A DNA stretch of 64,000 nt, taken from positions 119,784,376 through 119,848,375 of the forward strand of contig NC_083342.1 in assembly GCF_019175385.1 (NCBI RefSeq), written 5' to 3'. Shown in pieces: positions 24,945-36,800 of this stretch (the first letter of the stretch is position 1; each line of letters begins with the position of its first letter). This stretch comes from Lycium barbarum. Its lineage: Eukaryota > Streptophyta > Magnoliopsida > Solanales > Solanaceae. A model generated the notes under the pieces. That model did not search any database. It had not been told where the DNA came from and saw nothing but the letters and a program-made list of their open reading frames with translations. The position numbers and the translations under genes are program-made.

Positions 24945-25706
24945 TCGGAGGAGGCAGAAGTTCACCTTGCAAAAGAACAAAGTATGCCGCTAGAGTCAAA
25001 CTTTCATTTTCATAAGCAAAACATCAAGTATACAAGTGGTAAGAACTAGAAAAGTATGCCGGAGGAGGCAGAAGTTTACTTTACAAAAGAACAAAGTATG
25101 CTGTTAGAGGCAACTTTTATTTTCATGAGCAAAACAAAAATTTACGCAAGTGTTAAGAACTCGAAAAGTATGCCGGAGGAGGCAGAAGTTTACTTTACAA
25201 AAGAACAAAGTATGCTGTTAGAGGTAACTTTCATTTCCATAAGCAAAATAAAAAAGTACACAAGTGTTAAGAATTAGACAAGTCTGCCGGAGGAGGCAGA
25301 AGTTAACTTTACAAAAGAACAAATTATGCTGTTAGAGGCAAACTTTCATTTTCATAAGCAAAACATCAAGTATACAAGTGTTAAGAACTAGAAAAGTATG
25401 CCGGATGAGGCAGAAGTTTACTTTACAAAAGAACAAAGTATGCTGTTAGAGGCAACTTTCATTTTTATAAGCAAAATAAAAAAGTACACAAGTGTTAAGA
25501 ATTAGAAAAGTCTGCCTGAGGGGGCCGAAGTTCACGTTACAAAAGAACAAAGTATGCTGTTAGTGGCAAACTTTTATTTTCATGAGCAAAACAAAAATTT
25601 ACGCAAGTGTTAAGAACTAGAAAAGTATGCCGGAGGAGGCAGAAGTTCACTTTACAAAAGAATAAAGTATGCTGTTAGAGACAACTTTCATTTTCATAAG
25701 CAAAAC
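24945..25706 (+). repeat. Tandem array B inside the Mutator-like dimer (7 units of ~114 bp)
   Basis: It has the same unit as array A, again about seven copies. Two units at 25056-25277 are 114 bp apart and stay in one open frame of 73 codons, with MPEEAEVYFTKEQSMLLE occurring twice. The array is about as diverged from array A as its units are from each other. Confidence 0.85.
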
Positions 25707-26151
25707 AACACCAAAAACACATAAGATTGCATAAAAACCAAAATTATTAACAAGACAACACCAAAAAAAGAAAAGAAAAGGGCAAATGACGAAATAAAAA
25801 GGATTTTAATGGAGTAAGGGTAATTTTGTCAAAAACTTTCATTAAACAGGCGGCAAGGGCAAAATTTAAAGAAGACATAAATGAGGGGCAAACTATAAAG
25901 ACCAGCTCAAAAGAAGGGCACTCCGCGCAAAAAATTGCAAAAAAAAAAAAGAAGCCATTTTGTGTTTAAAATAAGCCCAAAAAAATAATTTGGCCCGTTT
26001 GGCTTAGCTTATCTAAAGCAGCTTATAAGCTGAAAATAACTAATAAGCCAAAAAAATATAAGTTGAGCTACCCTAATTTTTTTATTATTTTTTACTTATA
26101 AACTGTTTTCAGCTTCTAAGCTGCTTTTTTTAAGCCCATCTAAACAGGCTC

Positions 26152-26446
26152 TAAGACTATTTTTATCCAAATATACCGCTTAGCCAACATAGCCTTTGAT
26201 GCGCTTAGAGGATTTAGGATTAAAATGATTCCAACATTAAGGACTATTTCGATTATGCAGAAGACTTAGGTAAAAGAAATTGAGCTATTTCGGTTACATA
26301 ATATATAAGACAACTAAATTTTTTTTTTTTCTATTTTCATTATTTTAATTGCGTGGTATAGACTAATGTGACCATTTTGATCATTTTCTGGTCCACCACA
26401 CATTATCCAAATACATGGTATGCGCGCACACCACGCTCAGCTAACC
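26152..26446. other. 5' region of the F-box/LysM gene
   Basis: This short AT-rich stretch between the MITE and the next gene is the likely promoter and leader. The previous mobile element ends only ~295 bp before the start codon. No clear TATA box was identified. Confidence 0.5.
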
Positions 26447-29431
26447 ATGGGATGTTGCTGTGATGATGATGACGAACCGCTTCTCCAACCACTAATAAAT
26501 CCTTCCCATATCCACAACTCCGATCAAACATCACCTTCTTCCACCACCGCCGTGTTATCTCCGATGAATTCACACTTTTCAGCTTTAATATGCCACGATA
26601 CACTACGCGCTATCATGGAGAGACTCACGCTCCCTGACTTGGCGCGTGCGGCGTGTGTGTGTAGGATCTGGAACTACGTGGCATCCGATCGTGAACTGCA
26701 GACAAAGGCATTTAAGGATCCTTGGAAGATTAAGGATGTTGTTGGTGATCCTTCTTCTGGAAGCTTCTGGAGAGATAATAGCCTTTCTAAATTCGCCATT
26801 TCTCATCGAATTGTTCGTGGTGATAGTGTTGCTAGCCTCGCCGTCAAGTATTCCGTTCATGTATACTCTCTCTCTCTATATATATATATGTGTGTGTGTG
26901 TGTATGGGTAGATGTTTTTCATTTGAAGGAGTACAAATCCTTAATTCAACGTTCTATTTTGCTTTTGTTATGTCCCACATCGGTGGGCTTATGTTGGTTT
27001 AAATAGCTTTAGGATAATAACTAGCTTTTGGGGGTGTGAGTTAGGTCCAAGGTTGTTACAGCTTTCTAATTAAGTGCTTCTGTTTGGCCATAGATTTTAA
27101 AGTTGAAACTTGAAAATTTGAGCTTTTTGAAGTTTGGTGATTTTTGGAACTTGAAGTTGTGTTTGGAGATGCATTTTAGTTAGAAAGAATTTGAAAGTTT
27201 TGTCAGTGGAAGTGAAATTTTTTGGTGTTTGAAAATATTTTGAAGATAAATTTTCAAAATCTGATTCAAAGTCTATGGCTTAACGCTAGCTGAATGTTTA
27301 GTTTGATTGAGCATAATTTTAAGGAATAGAAAGAGAAAAAGAGACTTTTGAATCCTGTTGTGTTCCTAAGTTAAAGATGTGTGTGATGGACTAAGATGTT
27401 CTTTCAATCTTGTGGTTTTAAACTTGTCATGTAGCATGTTTAAATTGTTAGCCTACTAAATATAGGAAGAGACACTCGTTTTTTAACAAACCAGAAAAGA
27501 AAGTAAGACACTTAAATTGGGACAGAGGGAGTATATATTTATATGTGTATGTGTTATGCATGTATGTGTATATATATATATATATATATTTTTATTTTAT
27601 TTTTAATTTGAAGGAGTAGTTTTTGTTTTTTATCCTTAATTTAAGGTAATTTAAGGTCATATTTTTCTTTGCTAAGTTCAAGGTGAATGATAAAAATGTT
27701 TTCCGGTGAAAGAAAGAACAGGAAGACTATAAAAAATCACATCTTTTGGTGTGCGAGTGCTTGAGTTTAAAAGGTGTACAGATGAAAGATGTTTTGTGTG
27801 TGAAACAATGAGAAAAGAATACCATAGGTTGAAAAACTAGGAGCCAATTGAAAAGGGGAAATGAACGGAAAGAAGAATAATGGGATGGTTTTGGGGCTCG
27901 AGATTGAAAAACGAGTTAATTTTTTACCATCCCATATGAGGAGAAATGTATCGTGCAAAATATGCATCTTTGTTGACTCTATGGTAAATAGATCTGGGAA
28001 CGTGTCTCTTAATGTTTCTTGTGCCTTCTGTCCTGCCAAAACCTCTTCTTTCTGCAATCTATCTTTAACTTAACCAAACTCCGTAGAACTCATCCCATAA
28101 GTTCCTAGTATGCTGTATGCTGCTGCTCAATATGATGTGTTCACTGGCTCGATACACATCTCAGCATTATACCATATTTCGCTTTTATATGTGTTCTTCC
28201 CAGACTATCTTGTTGCTATGCATTGAATCTGTATAACCATTTCATAAATAACCTCTTATTCTGAGATCTCTAAATCTTGATCCCTACTATACCTCTTTTC
28301 TTCGAGCCTATAGCTTTTCGCCGTTTGACTTAATGTACCTTCCTCTTATCTGAGTCTCCGTCCTCAACTTTTATAACGGCCTCTCTGCCTTACCCTAATG
28401 GCATAGGATGCCCTACCCTAATGGCATAGGATAAGAGACATTAGATTAGTAGGTTTGCTACCCATCACGCTGTTGATTAGTGTCAATCGCCCTTCCACGG
28501 ACAATATTGTTTCTTCCATGTAGCTATTATTCCACACATCTCATACACAACTCCCTGCCACATGGATGTGCTTTAGTATTTGGCACTGAGGAAGTTCCAA
28601 ATATGTAGTTGGAAGTTCCACTATGCAGTCTAACGTACTCGCCAGAAGACTGAATATTGGCTTCTCCATAAACTGGGAATAGGAGAGCTTTTTGTTTATG
28701 CTGACTAGTATAGCCTCAAAGGTCACTTGAACTGCTACTCCGTAAGGGATCGCCAAATGGAGATCTCAGGTTCGAGTCCTAACTGCAACACTTGATGTGA
28801 ATATATGCTCCAATCTTGGTGGGACCTTGACAGCTTGTGCTCGTGGGCTGGACAGGCTACCCTCTGGATTAGTGAAGGCACCCAACTTGGCCTGAATACT
28901 TATGAGATGCCTTAATTTCAGATATTATTACAATTTTCAGTGGACAAGCCATAACTTGATCTTATTCTCTTAAACTAATAATCGCTGCTTCTAAATGATG
29001 TGGGTTTCTCGCTTCTTTAAGAAGCAACTTTGTTAAGAACTTCCTTTAATTGGCAGGTGATGGGTATAAAACGACTGAACAATATGATGAGTGACCATGG
29101 TATATACTCGAGGGACAGGTTACTCATTCCTATTAGCAATCCAGACTGCCTCATCAATGGCACTTGCTATATAGAGCTGGACATACATGCAAAAAGGGAA
29201 GTGGCAGTTTTGTATCTTGAAGGTGGCCCTGATCCAAAGCTCACTACAATGTTAAATAGATTGACCTCAGAGAGAAGCAAAAAAAGGGTGATCGACTCCC
29301 TAAGGAGAAGCATGCAAGTTGATGGTGAAACTGCCCAATATTACTTTGCTGTATCAGATGGTGACCCCCGATCTGCTTTCTCACAATTCTCAGAGGATAT
29401 GCGGTGGGAGAGGGAGGCAGGTTTGACTTAG
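26447..29431 (+). CDS. F-box protein with LysM domain (homologue of Arabidopsis At1g55000)
   Basis: F-box proteins recruit substrates to SCF ubiquitin ligases; this family joins an F-box to one LysM module. Exon 1 is 26447-26860 and exon 2 is 29057-29431 (TAG), joined in phase 0 at CAT/GTATAC ... GGCAG/GTGATG, giving 262 residues. The F-box lies at about residues 45-90 (CHDTLRAIMERLTLPDLARA and WNYVASDREL). The LysM follows at about 118-163 (SHRIVRGDSVASLAVKYSVH then IKRLNNMMSDHGIYSRDRLL, split by the intron). The C-terminus (SFSQFSEDMRWERE-like) is conserved in the family. I chose MGCCCDDDDE as the start; an upstream in-frame ATG at 26420 adds nine residues with no family support. Gly2 followed by three cysteines could be lipidated, which is only inferred. 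Confidence 0.93.
27075..27290. mobile_element. TIR MITE in the F-box gene intron
   Basis: The left side reads GCTTCTGTTTGGCCATAGAT. The right side read inverted is GCTAGCGTTAAGCCATAGAC, followed by similar TTTGAA/AAAATTT blocks. Ends and superfamily are approximate. A lone Stowaway-like end (GGGACAGAGGGAGTAT) lies further on, near 27521. Confidence 0.5.
27568..27589. repeat. TA microsatellite
   Basis: An alternating TA run lies in the F-box gene intron. A shorter TA/TG run is at 26875-26903, just after the splice donor. Confidence 0.8.
28740..28900 (+). mobile_element. Possible tRNA-derived SINE fragment
   Basis: It carries a B-box-like GGTTCGAGTCC near 28770 with an upstream GGATCGCCAAATGGAG stretch. 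No flanking duplication or A/T tail was found, so this is a weak call. It lies in the F-box gene intron. Confidence 0.3.
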
Positions 29432-30882
29432 CTTGTACTTGTCAAAAGGGTTGTTTCTGGTAAAGGATGGAGGTCACAATAAGCTGCTTCCACATCGCCC
29501 ATCTGGTTGCTTGCCTATAATGGTAGGTCTGCTTCAATAATGATCCTTCATTGAAGTGATCGGAGGAAATGAATGCCATCTATTAGAATTGCTGGTGCTG
29601 TCAGCAAAGCAAGTAAAAGTAGTTTATTCAGATTGTTCTCCATATAGTCGGATACGTTGTGTGGTTTGGTGCTTGTAGAACTGTTGAATTCCATCAAATT
29701 CATGTAAAAATTACATTTAAATGAAATGTAAACCCATTATTATTACCTTCAGCAGGACTTACCGGTAGGTAGACTCACTGTGGAGACATTCAGCACCCAC
29801 GTTTTGGTCTGTTAATCGTTTGCAACAAAAACTGGACGAGACATTCACCTTCTAACTTTTGTACGTAACAACAGCTCTTTCTTAGTGCTGCCTTTGGCAG
29901 CAATGCTACTTACCATTTCACTAGAAACCTGAACGAGACATTGAAGTGCTATGGGAGATCTCATTCTCCCCTATATGAACGAACATTTATTGCAATATTT
30001 GAATTTGGAGCCAGCAGATTCTTAAAGCAGCATGGAGTGGATGACATTGCCCTTCGTCTTATTTTCATTTAGTTGCACCTAGACTATGCAAACTTGCAAG
30101 TATGCTATTTTTGTGCACCATATAATCACTCACAGAGTCACAGTAATGCCACACACAGATCTGCTACTCAGATGATATCACGAGCACAGAAACAATGGTA
30201 TTAATCCACTTAAAAAATTGATCCTTAGAGAATAAAATAGAAGAGCTTTGATTTAGTAGTAAGAGCTCAAGTGCGAAGTGTGATCTAAGCCCATGTCACA
30301 AGCTCAAATCTTGTGGCAGATAAAAACGTGCTATTAAATGGACAGTTTTATTCTCATTGGAGAAAGATTCACGTGACAAGGTCTGACACATAGGGCTAAC
30401 AGCTTTCCTTATCTCGCTTGGCCTTAGTCTATCTAGCGCCTTTCGGTTGGGGTCCGCCCTGGGGATAGGTTAGACCGCTTTTTTTTTTTTTTATCTGTCG
30501 ACGGCAGTCAATGTGACAGCCGAGGGGCGCACCGATTATTTATATTCCATTGAGTCTCAAACTGTGTACTAAACTAGCCCTTGAGAACTTCTCAATACAA
30601 GAAAAATCATATGATGATCCTGCTGAACCGATTTTTTTCGTCATTGAATTATGGTTCAAGTACATGGTTATTTTTGGTGTATACAGGAAATAGGGGCTCA
30701 GGACATAAAAAGAAGCCTCTCCCTCTTATATGTGCTGAACTTCCAATACAAATCAGATTGTGGCACTTCAAAAACGTATACCACAATCTATGACCAGCAG
30801 CTAAAAAGATCTTTTTTTTTTTTTTAATCAACTACCAGCAACTAAATTGGACCCTTGCACATACTGAACTACTATGAATCTG
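29432..30882. other. Convergent 3' region between the F-box gene and KMS
   Basis: It contains the 3' untranslated region of the F-box gene and downstream sequence of KMS. A possible SINE lies at 30245-30494. No credible coding region was seen. Confidence 0.55.
30245..30494 (+). mobile_element. Possible SINE with T-rich tail
   Basis: A tRNA-like head (TTTAGTAGTAAGAGCTCAAG, then CAAGCTCAAATCTTGTGG) is followed by a body ending in GGTTAGACCGC and a T-run at 30479-30492. No target duplication was confirmed. Confidence 0.35.
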
Positions 30883-33800
30883 TTATTCCCTAGAATGATT
30901 ATTTTCAAGTGCGGCCAGCTCCTTTTCATGCTGCTCTCTGAGATAGCCCTTGGCAGTTGTATTTACAATCTTGGCTGAGAAGTTCAAGAGCATGAGCCAT
31001 ACAACAGTGTTCCACACTGAACCAAGCGAAAGATCCCACTTTTTTGCCTGCAGCAGAACACCAGTTTTTAGTTCATAAAATGATTATGTTGTGTATGCGT
31101 GCACACAGTCTTCCAACTACACATTTGGTCAACAGATAACAGTTGACATCCTTGTATTAAACAGGCTATCCAGACACAATTAGGTTGACAGGTCACGGAA
31201 CAAGCAGGTTTATATGGATCTAATGACTACCATACGAAGTCATTTGTGGTATAAATCATAAGCCAAGGAGATTTTCAGGTGACAAGTTATGGGTGTGAAC
31301 AGAGACTCTAATCATAGTGGTTGCATATCAAACAGAAATCTTATGCTAAGATGGTAGTTTTATTTTAATCAAAAGTTTATTCTCGTAAGGTAACTTGAAG
31401 AGGCTCTCAGATGGTGAAACAGCCTTTTTTCTTCTCAGATGATATAACTCTTTTTGGAACAAACATAGTACTATTCCCTCCGTCCCATATTACTTGTCCA
31501 TTTTCCCCTTTACACACCCCTAAGAAATCATAAATACAAGTGTATTTTTACTACCTTACCCTTATCTCTCTCCAATAAATTGTACTCTAATCAATATTGG
31601 TTACTTTCAAAAACAATTAATGTTTAACTTTTACCTTATCAAAAAAAAAAAAAAAAAGTTTAGGACAAAATAGGAAAAATTTAATTGATTTTATCTTGGT
31701 TTTGTTAATTGACAAGTATTTTGGGACGGATAGTTTTAGTAGTGTGGAAAACTAATATGGGACGGAAGGAGTATAAGGCTTAGGCTTTTTTTTTCTTTTT
31801 CTGGTAAGTTACATGGCTTAGGCTACATTTTTTATGCATACCACCTAGATAACAGCTAAGTTCCTTTGAACCAAACCTTCTACGCCTATAAAGCAAAAGT
31901 GAAGCTCAAGATACATTCTAGGTCAGAAGGCGTAAGGACAAAGTTACCTTTAGTATAGAAAAAACATGCATTAAGCAGTAACCAGAGCATTACACCTACT
32001 TTTTTTTTTTCTTTACTTATGAGTCAAGCATATTACCTTAACACTAGACACCGGAGGGGACGCTGCCATGTACTTCTCTCTAGCGACATGTAATTTGGAA
32101 ATGATGTTTGGCAGGAACGTAGCAACTCCAGGGATGAGACCAAGCACCCGAAATAATTGATTTTCTATCAAGTCCAACAGTTGATTGTTGCAAACTGAAA
32201 TGATAAATGCTGTCTGCAAAGTAACTTTCTCAAATCAACAACCAAACTTTAATATGTCAACTGAGATATGAAGCTAGCTACTGTTTGTTTTTTCTATTCT
32301 TTGACATCCTGTTTGTTTGGCTCTTGACCAAAAGCGAAAAGCAATTAGTTTATGATGCTCCAAAAACGCACACTTATGATCCACATAATTGTATGTAAAG
32401 TCTGCCCAAATGAATCCAATTTACAGCATATAATAATGATGTTAGTTTGTAGGTGGGGTGTTTTCATGATTTGTATCGAGTCTCAACAATCTGAACTTAT
32501 CACAAGCAATTATGCAGTATCTGATGGTTCATATGTCATGAAGAGGAAGAATAAGAGTAAGGACAGATTGAAGGAGCAGGCAGGCTAAACACTGGTGGAG
32601 GGAAGTGAGAATAGAAGAAAGCAGGAGCTGGAGAGCCTGGTGACTCCACCTGTCTTATACCTTAAAACATAGAAACCCAAAATTACATGATTTAAACTCT
32701 TAAAATGAAGTTTGCAAACATGTTTGGCTAGTGTTCAAACATGGCAGGAAAGGCTTTTCTTAGGGTTTGGAACTCTACCAGCAGCCATTTGGTGAATCCT
32801 TAAAGAAAGAAATGCTGAGAGTTATGAGAACAAAATGACAATTTTATATCTTTGCTTTGTTTTTTGGTGCAACGCGGCCAAGGCCAATCTATTAGTAATG
32901 AAATGCTGAGAGTAATGATCTCTTTTCTTTTGGATGTAGTTTTTTCAGCATTTCTTTTTGCTGACTTCACTTGTGGGATTACACCGGGTATGTTGTTGTT
33001 CTTTTTGCCAACTTATATCAATAATACTTTCTTACTTATCAAACAAAAAAGATAACATTTAGCAGATGCAGACCTGTATGTGAGTCTTAATAATTGCTTT
33101 CCCGATGAGGGTTGCTGTAAAGAATTTCCAGAATGGAATACCAAATTGCCCACACATGATACCAGCAAGGTCAAACAGAGGATTTGGCACCTTCACAGGA
33201 AACAAAGAGAGCACTAAATAGGTTATCAATACAAACATAAAGATGGATGGGCAGTAACAAATGCAACATGAATAAAAAGAAATAAATGTTATAAAGGACA
33301 AGACAGAATTGTGCATCCCCAGCCCCACCAGGAAACATATGGAAGGGCCGAATCTCCAGACTTTTTTGGAGGGGGAAGAGGGAGGGAGGGGCGCGGCTAC
33401 AGCATCTTAAATCAGTGATGATCATTGCAAGTAATTAAATGATCAGTCTATCAATTGAAATCTGGAATGAGCCGAATTAAAGGTCAAAAATTCTCCTCTA
33501 CTTTGGGAAAAGGGCTAAAAATATCCTCCATTACAAATTTGGATAAAAAATACCCCTCCCGTCATTAAAGTTTTCAAATATACCCCTGTCTTAATAGAAA
33601 TCTCCAACAAAACCCGATTTCATTTTTAAACCTGCTCCATTTAAACCCAACCCAACAGCATAAAAACCCATATGCAAGCAACTTGTTCCCGAGTCCTACA
33701 TTTGGAGCCACTAGGCACAGGAGCGGGTAAACCATATGCGTTTTTTATTTAGTTGGATCGGGTTTAAATGGAGCGGGTTTAAAAATGAAATCGGGTTATG

Positions 33801-36800
33801 TTAGAGATTACCGTTAAGACAGGGGTATATTTGAAAACTTCAACGACAGGAGGGGTACTTTTGACCCAAATTTGTAATGGAGGATATTTTTAGCCCTTTT
33901 CCCAAAGTAGAGGGGCATTTTTGACCCTTTTCCCTAAAAAGAAACATCAGAAAATTGAAGAAAACAAATTATATCAAATCTAAATGCTCGTACTTATTGT
34001 GATGAAATTGGAACGGTATAGCAGCAAGCAGAGACTGTAACAGAAATATTTCACTATTTACCAAATGATAAAAATGAGGAAGCAGTTAAGGAATAAAAGG
34101 TTCTTCTTTCTCTCATTTCTTTACTGTCCAGGGGGGAAGGGGCTTAGTGGTCTTCTTCTAGTAAGTTATGTTGAAAACCCTTAATGACGGTTGACAAATA
34201 AAGCAATGTAGAGATCAAAAGGAGGGGTTAAATAGACGTAATTTAAAGAAAACCAATAAAGTTGATGACACAAGTCCACAACATTCTGTTACAAGGACAA
34301 AATAAGGTTCCGGCAAAATGTGAGCATTGAGATGGGATTTACCGAAGCAAGAACCAGAATTGTGAAGAAATTCAAATACTGTCTGTTAGAAAGAAGCCAC
34401 TGTTTTATCCGTTTTAAGTGGTTGCTGATAATTCCAGTGTCTACTTTTGAAGCAGAATCCAAATCTTCCATAAGTTCACCTTCACTACCTGATATACGAG
34501 CTGCAATTTTGAAGAGCACAGGAAACATCAGTACCGCATAATCTAGTCATTCCGCCAGTAATGCATTACTATAAAGCAGTACCATGTAAGATATTAGAAC
34601 AATATTTCCAAACTTAATGAGTTTTTGTGTGGATAACTCGAAACATTACAGAACAGAAAAAATGCATCAAGTTGAAGCAAGAAAGAAGTTCTATTGCTCT
34701 GGAAGAAAGATGGTAAGTGGGCTTAAAATAAGGAAAATAGGAATTTATTATCTATCTCAAATCTTCACCTGAAGTGACATTCTCAAAGGTATTCAGATCT
34801 AGAGGAAGGACTCCAAGGACGAAGACTAAAAAATAGAATATTGCTCAAAGAAGATGACGCGTTGTTCTTTCTCGAGTATTATCTTTGTTATGGATGATCA
34901 CCAGTTGGTGTAATTCCAAGCGGAAGAGGCTAATAAAGAGCTAAAAGTTGTAAAGTTTTCAGTAGGCCCTTAGCCAGACTTGAAAATATCTCCAACAGAA
35001 TTAAAAAGGATCAAGGAGGAACATCCAATTCTTTTCTTTTCCTATACTATGAAGGAGAGGTAGGATGGCCCACAAATGACACAGCTGTCTCTGCCCAAGG
35101 CCTACCGACAGTAAGATCTTTGTAGCCGCTTTTTAGAAATGGTTATAAATAGAGATAGTAAGTATGATTTTGAAAAAGATTGTCTTTGGACTTGTCATCC
35201 CAAGAACATATGAAGAAACAAATTACAGATTTAAACAATAGCCTGCAATACAATTTTTTTTTATGACATGGGAACCCGCAGCCGCTACCCTTCGGGTGGG
35301 CACAGGGTAAACCCAGCTCCTGTGCAATAGCTCGCAAACCACACAGGAGAGGTAACCCGCACTAGGCAAGCCCGGTGCGACGAGCTCAACCCAGAAGGCA
35401 AATCCCCTGCTGTCGTAGGCAGGGGGTTTCGACAATACAATTACTTGGGGTAAATAAACTTCCAGAAAATCAAATGTGATGTAAGGCACCACTGTACAGG
35501 AAGAAATCACAATGAAAATGCTGCTTACCAGCTCTAGAGATGAAATAAGGAGGTAGCTCTCCAAGAGCTGTTCCAATACCCCACAATATAGCCTCCAACT
35601 GAACCTGCTTCAGTATGCTGGTCAATGGTACCCGTGCACTGGGTAGAGAAAATAATGGTGGGCCAAACTCAGAACAGTCCTTATCCAGCCATGAAGGACC
35701 ACTTCTTAATTGAATTGTATCATATGGAGCACTTTTTATGTCAACCCTTCCGCAGCTCACAGATTTTATTGTGAATAGAGCAATATGAGGGCCCAAGTAC
35801 AAGACGAAAGTGTGCAGACCAGAGCCTTTTAGAACAAAGAGAGACAAGGATGTGGAATGACAAAAATATAAGTTAAAGAGTAAAATAAACTGCAATCTTA
35901 ATTACTACCAAAACTATTTCAAGATACTAATGTAAACAATAAAACTTTCAAATACCAGCAACAAAGCAGTAATATATAGCTGTTGAGAGATTCGGTTAAG
36001 AAACAAGAATTGAAATGACTTAAAAGTCCGACTGTGATCTCTAATAAAGAAAGCTCACTCAAAATTATTCTAATATAATGATCCTTATTCTGCACCAAAC
36101 ATGATTATTACTTAGAAGTTAGAAAAACATCCAAACAATAAATTCAGTGAAGATTCTTCCATAATATTATGCCACAACGATTTAGAATATGAGTGTCCTG
36201 GCACATGATTGAATTTGATAACATTTTGATTATCATGCAAAATTTCATCAGATATCTATGTAAATAGCATAAGCATGGTCCTAAGAAATATTCGTGACAC
36301 AAACTAATGCGTCAAGGAACTTCAAAACTTGCTCCGCCAAGACCAGTAGGACTATCTCTACAAATACAAAAAGCAGGAACCGCTTCAAAATGTGATCAAA
36401 GAAAAGATGCTTGAGTCCAGTTGCCAATTATTTTCCAAAGTACTGTCTTTCATTATCTTTGGACAAAACAAATATGGGAGCTAAAATGCTACATTGAGGA
36501 AAATGACAAAAATATGTATTACCTACAATAGTCTGTTCCTGCTAGAGATAATCTCATGATTGGCTAAGGAAGGGTCAAAAAGGAACATAGGCGACAATCA
36601 TACCGTAGTTGTACATTAATCAAAGTTGGAAGACAGATACTATCTCAATGAAGAAACGTGTTACTTAAAGACAATGCTATCGGCCTATCACCCCCTTGAC
36701 AGAGAACATTTAACAGAATTCACTTTTGTAAGTATACACTAAACATATTTGTCTTAATTTGGATATCATTATGCCATAAGCAAATGCCACTCACCCAGGC

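Larger units (their letters stand above)
22438..25951. mobile_element. Non-autonomous Mutator-like element, head-to-tail dimer, 9-bp target duplication
   Basis: It is flanked by AAGCCATTT at 22429-22437 and 25952-25960. A 9-bp target duplication is the hallmark of Mutator-like elements. Unit A (22438-24348) begins GGGCAATTGGCGCGAATATC and unit B (24349-25951) begins GGGCAATTCGCGCGAATGCC. Both end in a related inverted terminal sequence of about 60 bp (CGGCAGGGGCAAAAATTAAA through GGGCACTCTGCGC). Inside each unit, in order, are a leader that reads like a gene 5' end (ACCGGAGAAATCTCCATTGA, then ATGTCGGAAAAG followed by GTAAAT), an intron-like AT-rich stretch, an array of ~114-bp repeats and the right terminal repeat. 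No transposase is present. Confidence 0.82.
22350..26151. mobile_element. hAT-like MITE split by a Mutator-like insertion (two arms: 22350-22437 and 25952-26151)
   Basis: The left arm begins GAGCCCGTTTGGATTGGCTT and runs to 22437. The right arm resumes at 25952 and ends at GGCTC (26151). Joined at the shared AAGCCATTT, the arms reproduce the order seen in the intact copy at 14919. The older MITE was therefore the target of the element at 22438-25951. Confidence 0.85.

Noticed and set aside
26968..27060. TCCCACATCGG motif suggesting a TRIM/Cassandra-like LTR
   Set aside because: Only a short motif is present, with no second LTR, no 5S-like sequence and no target duplication.
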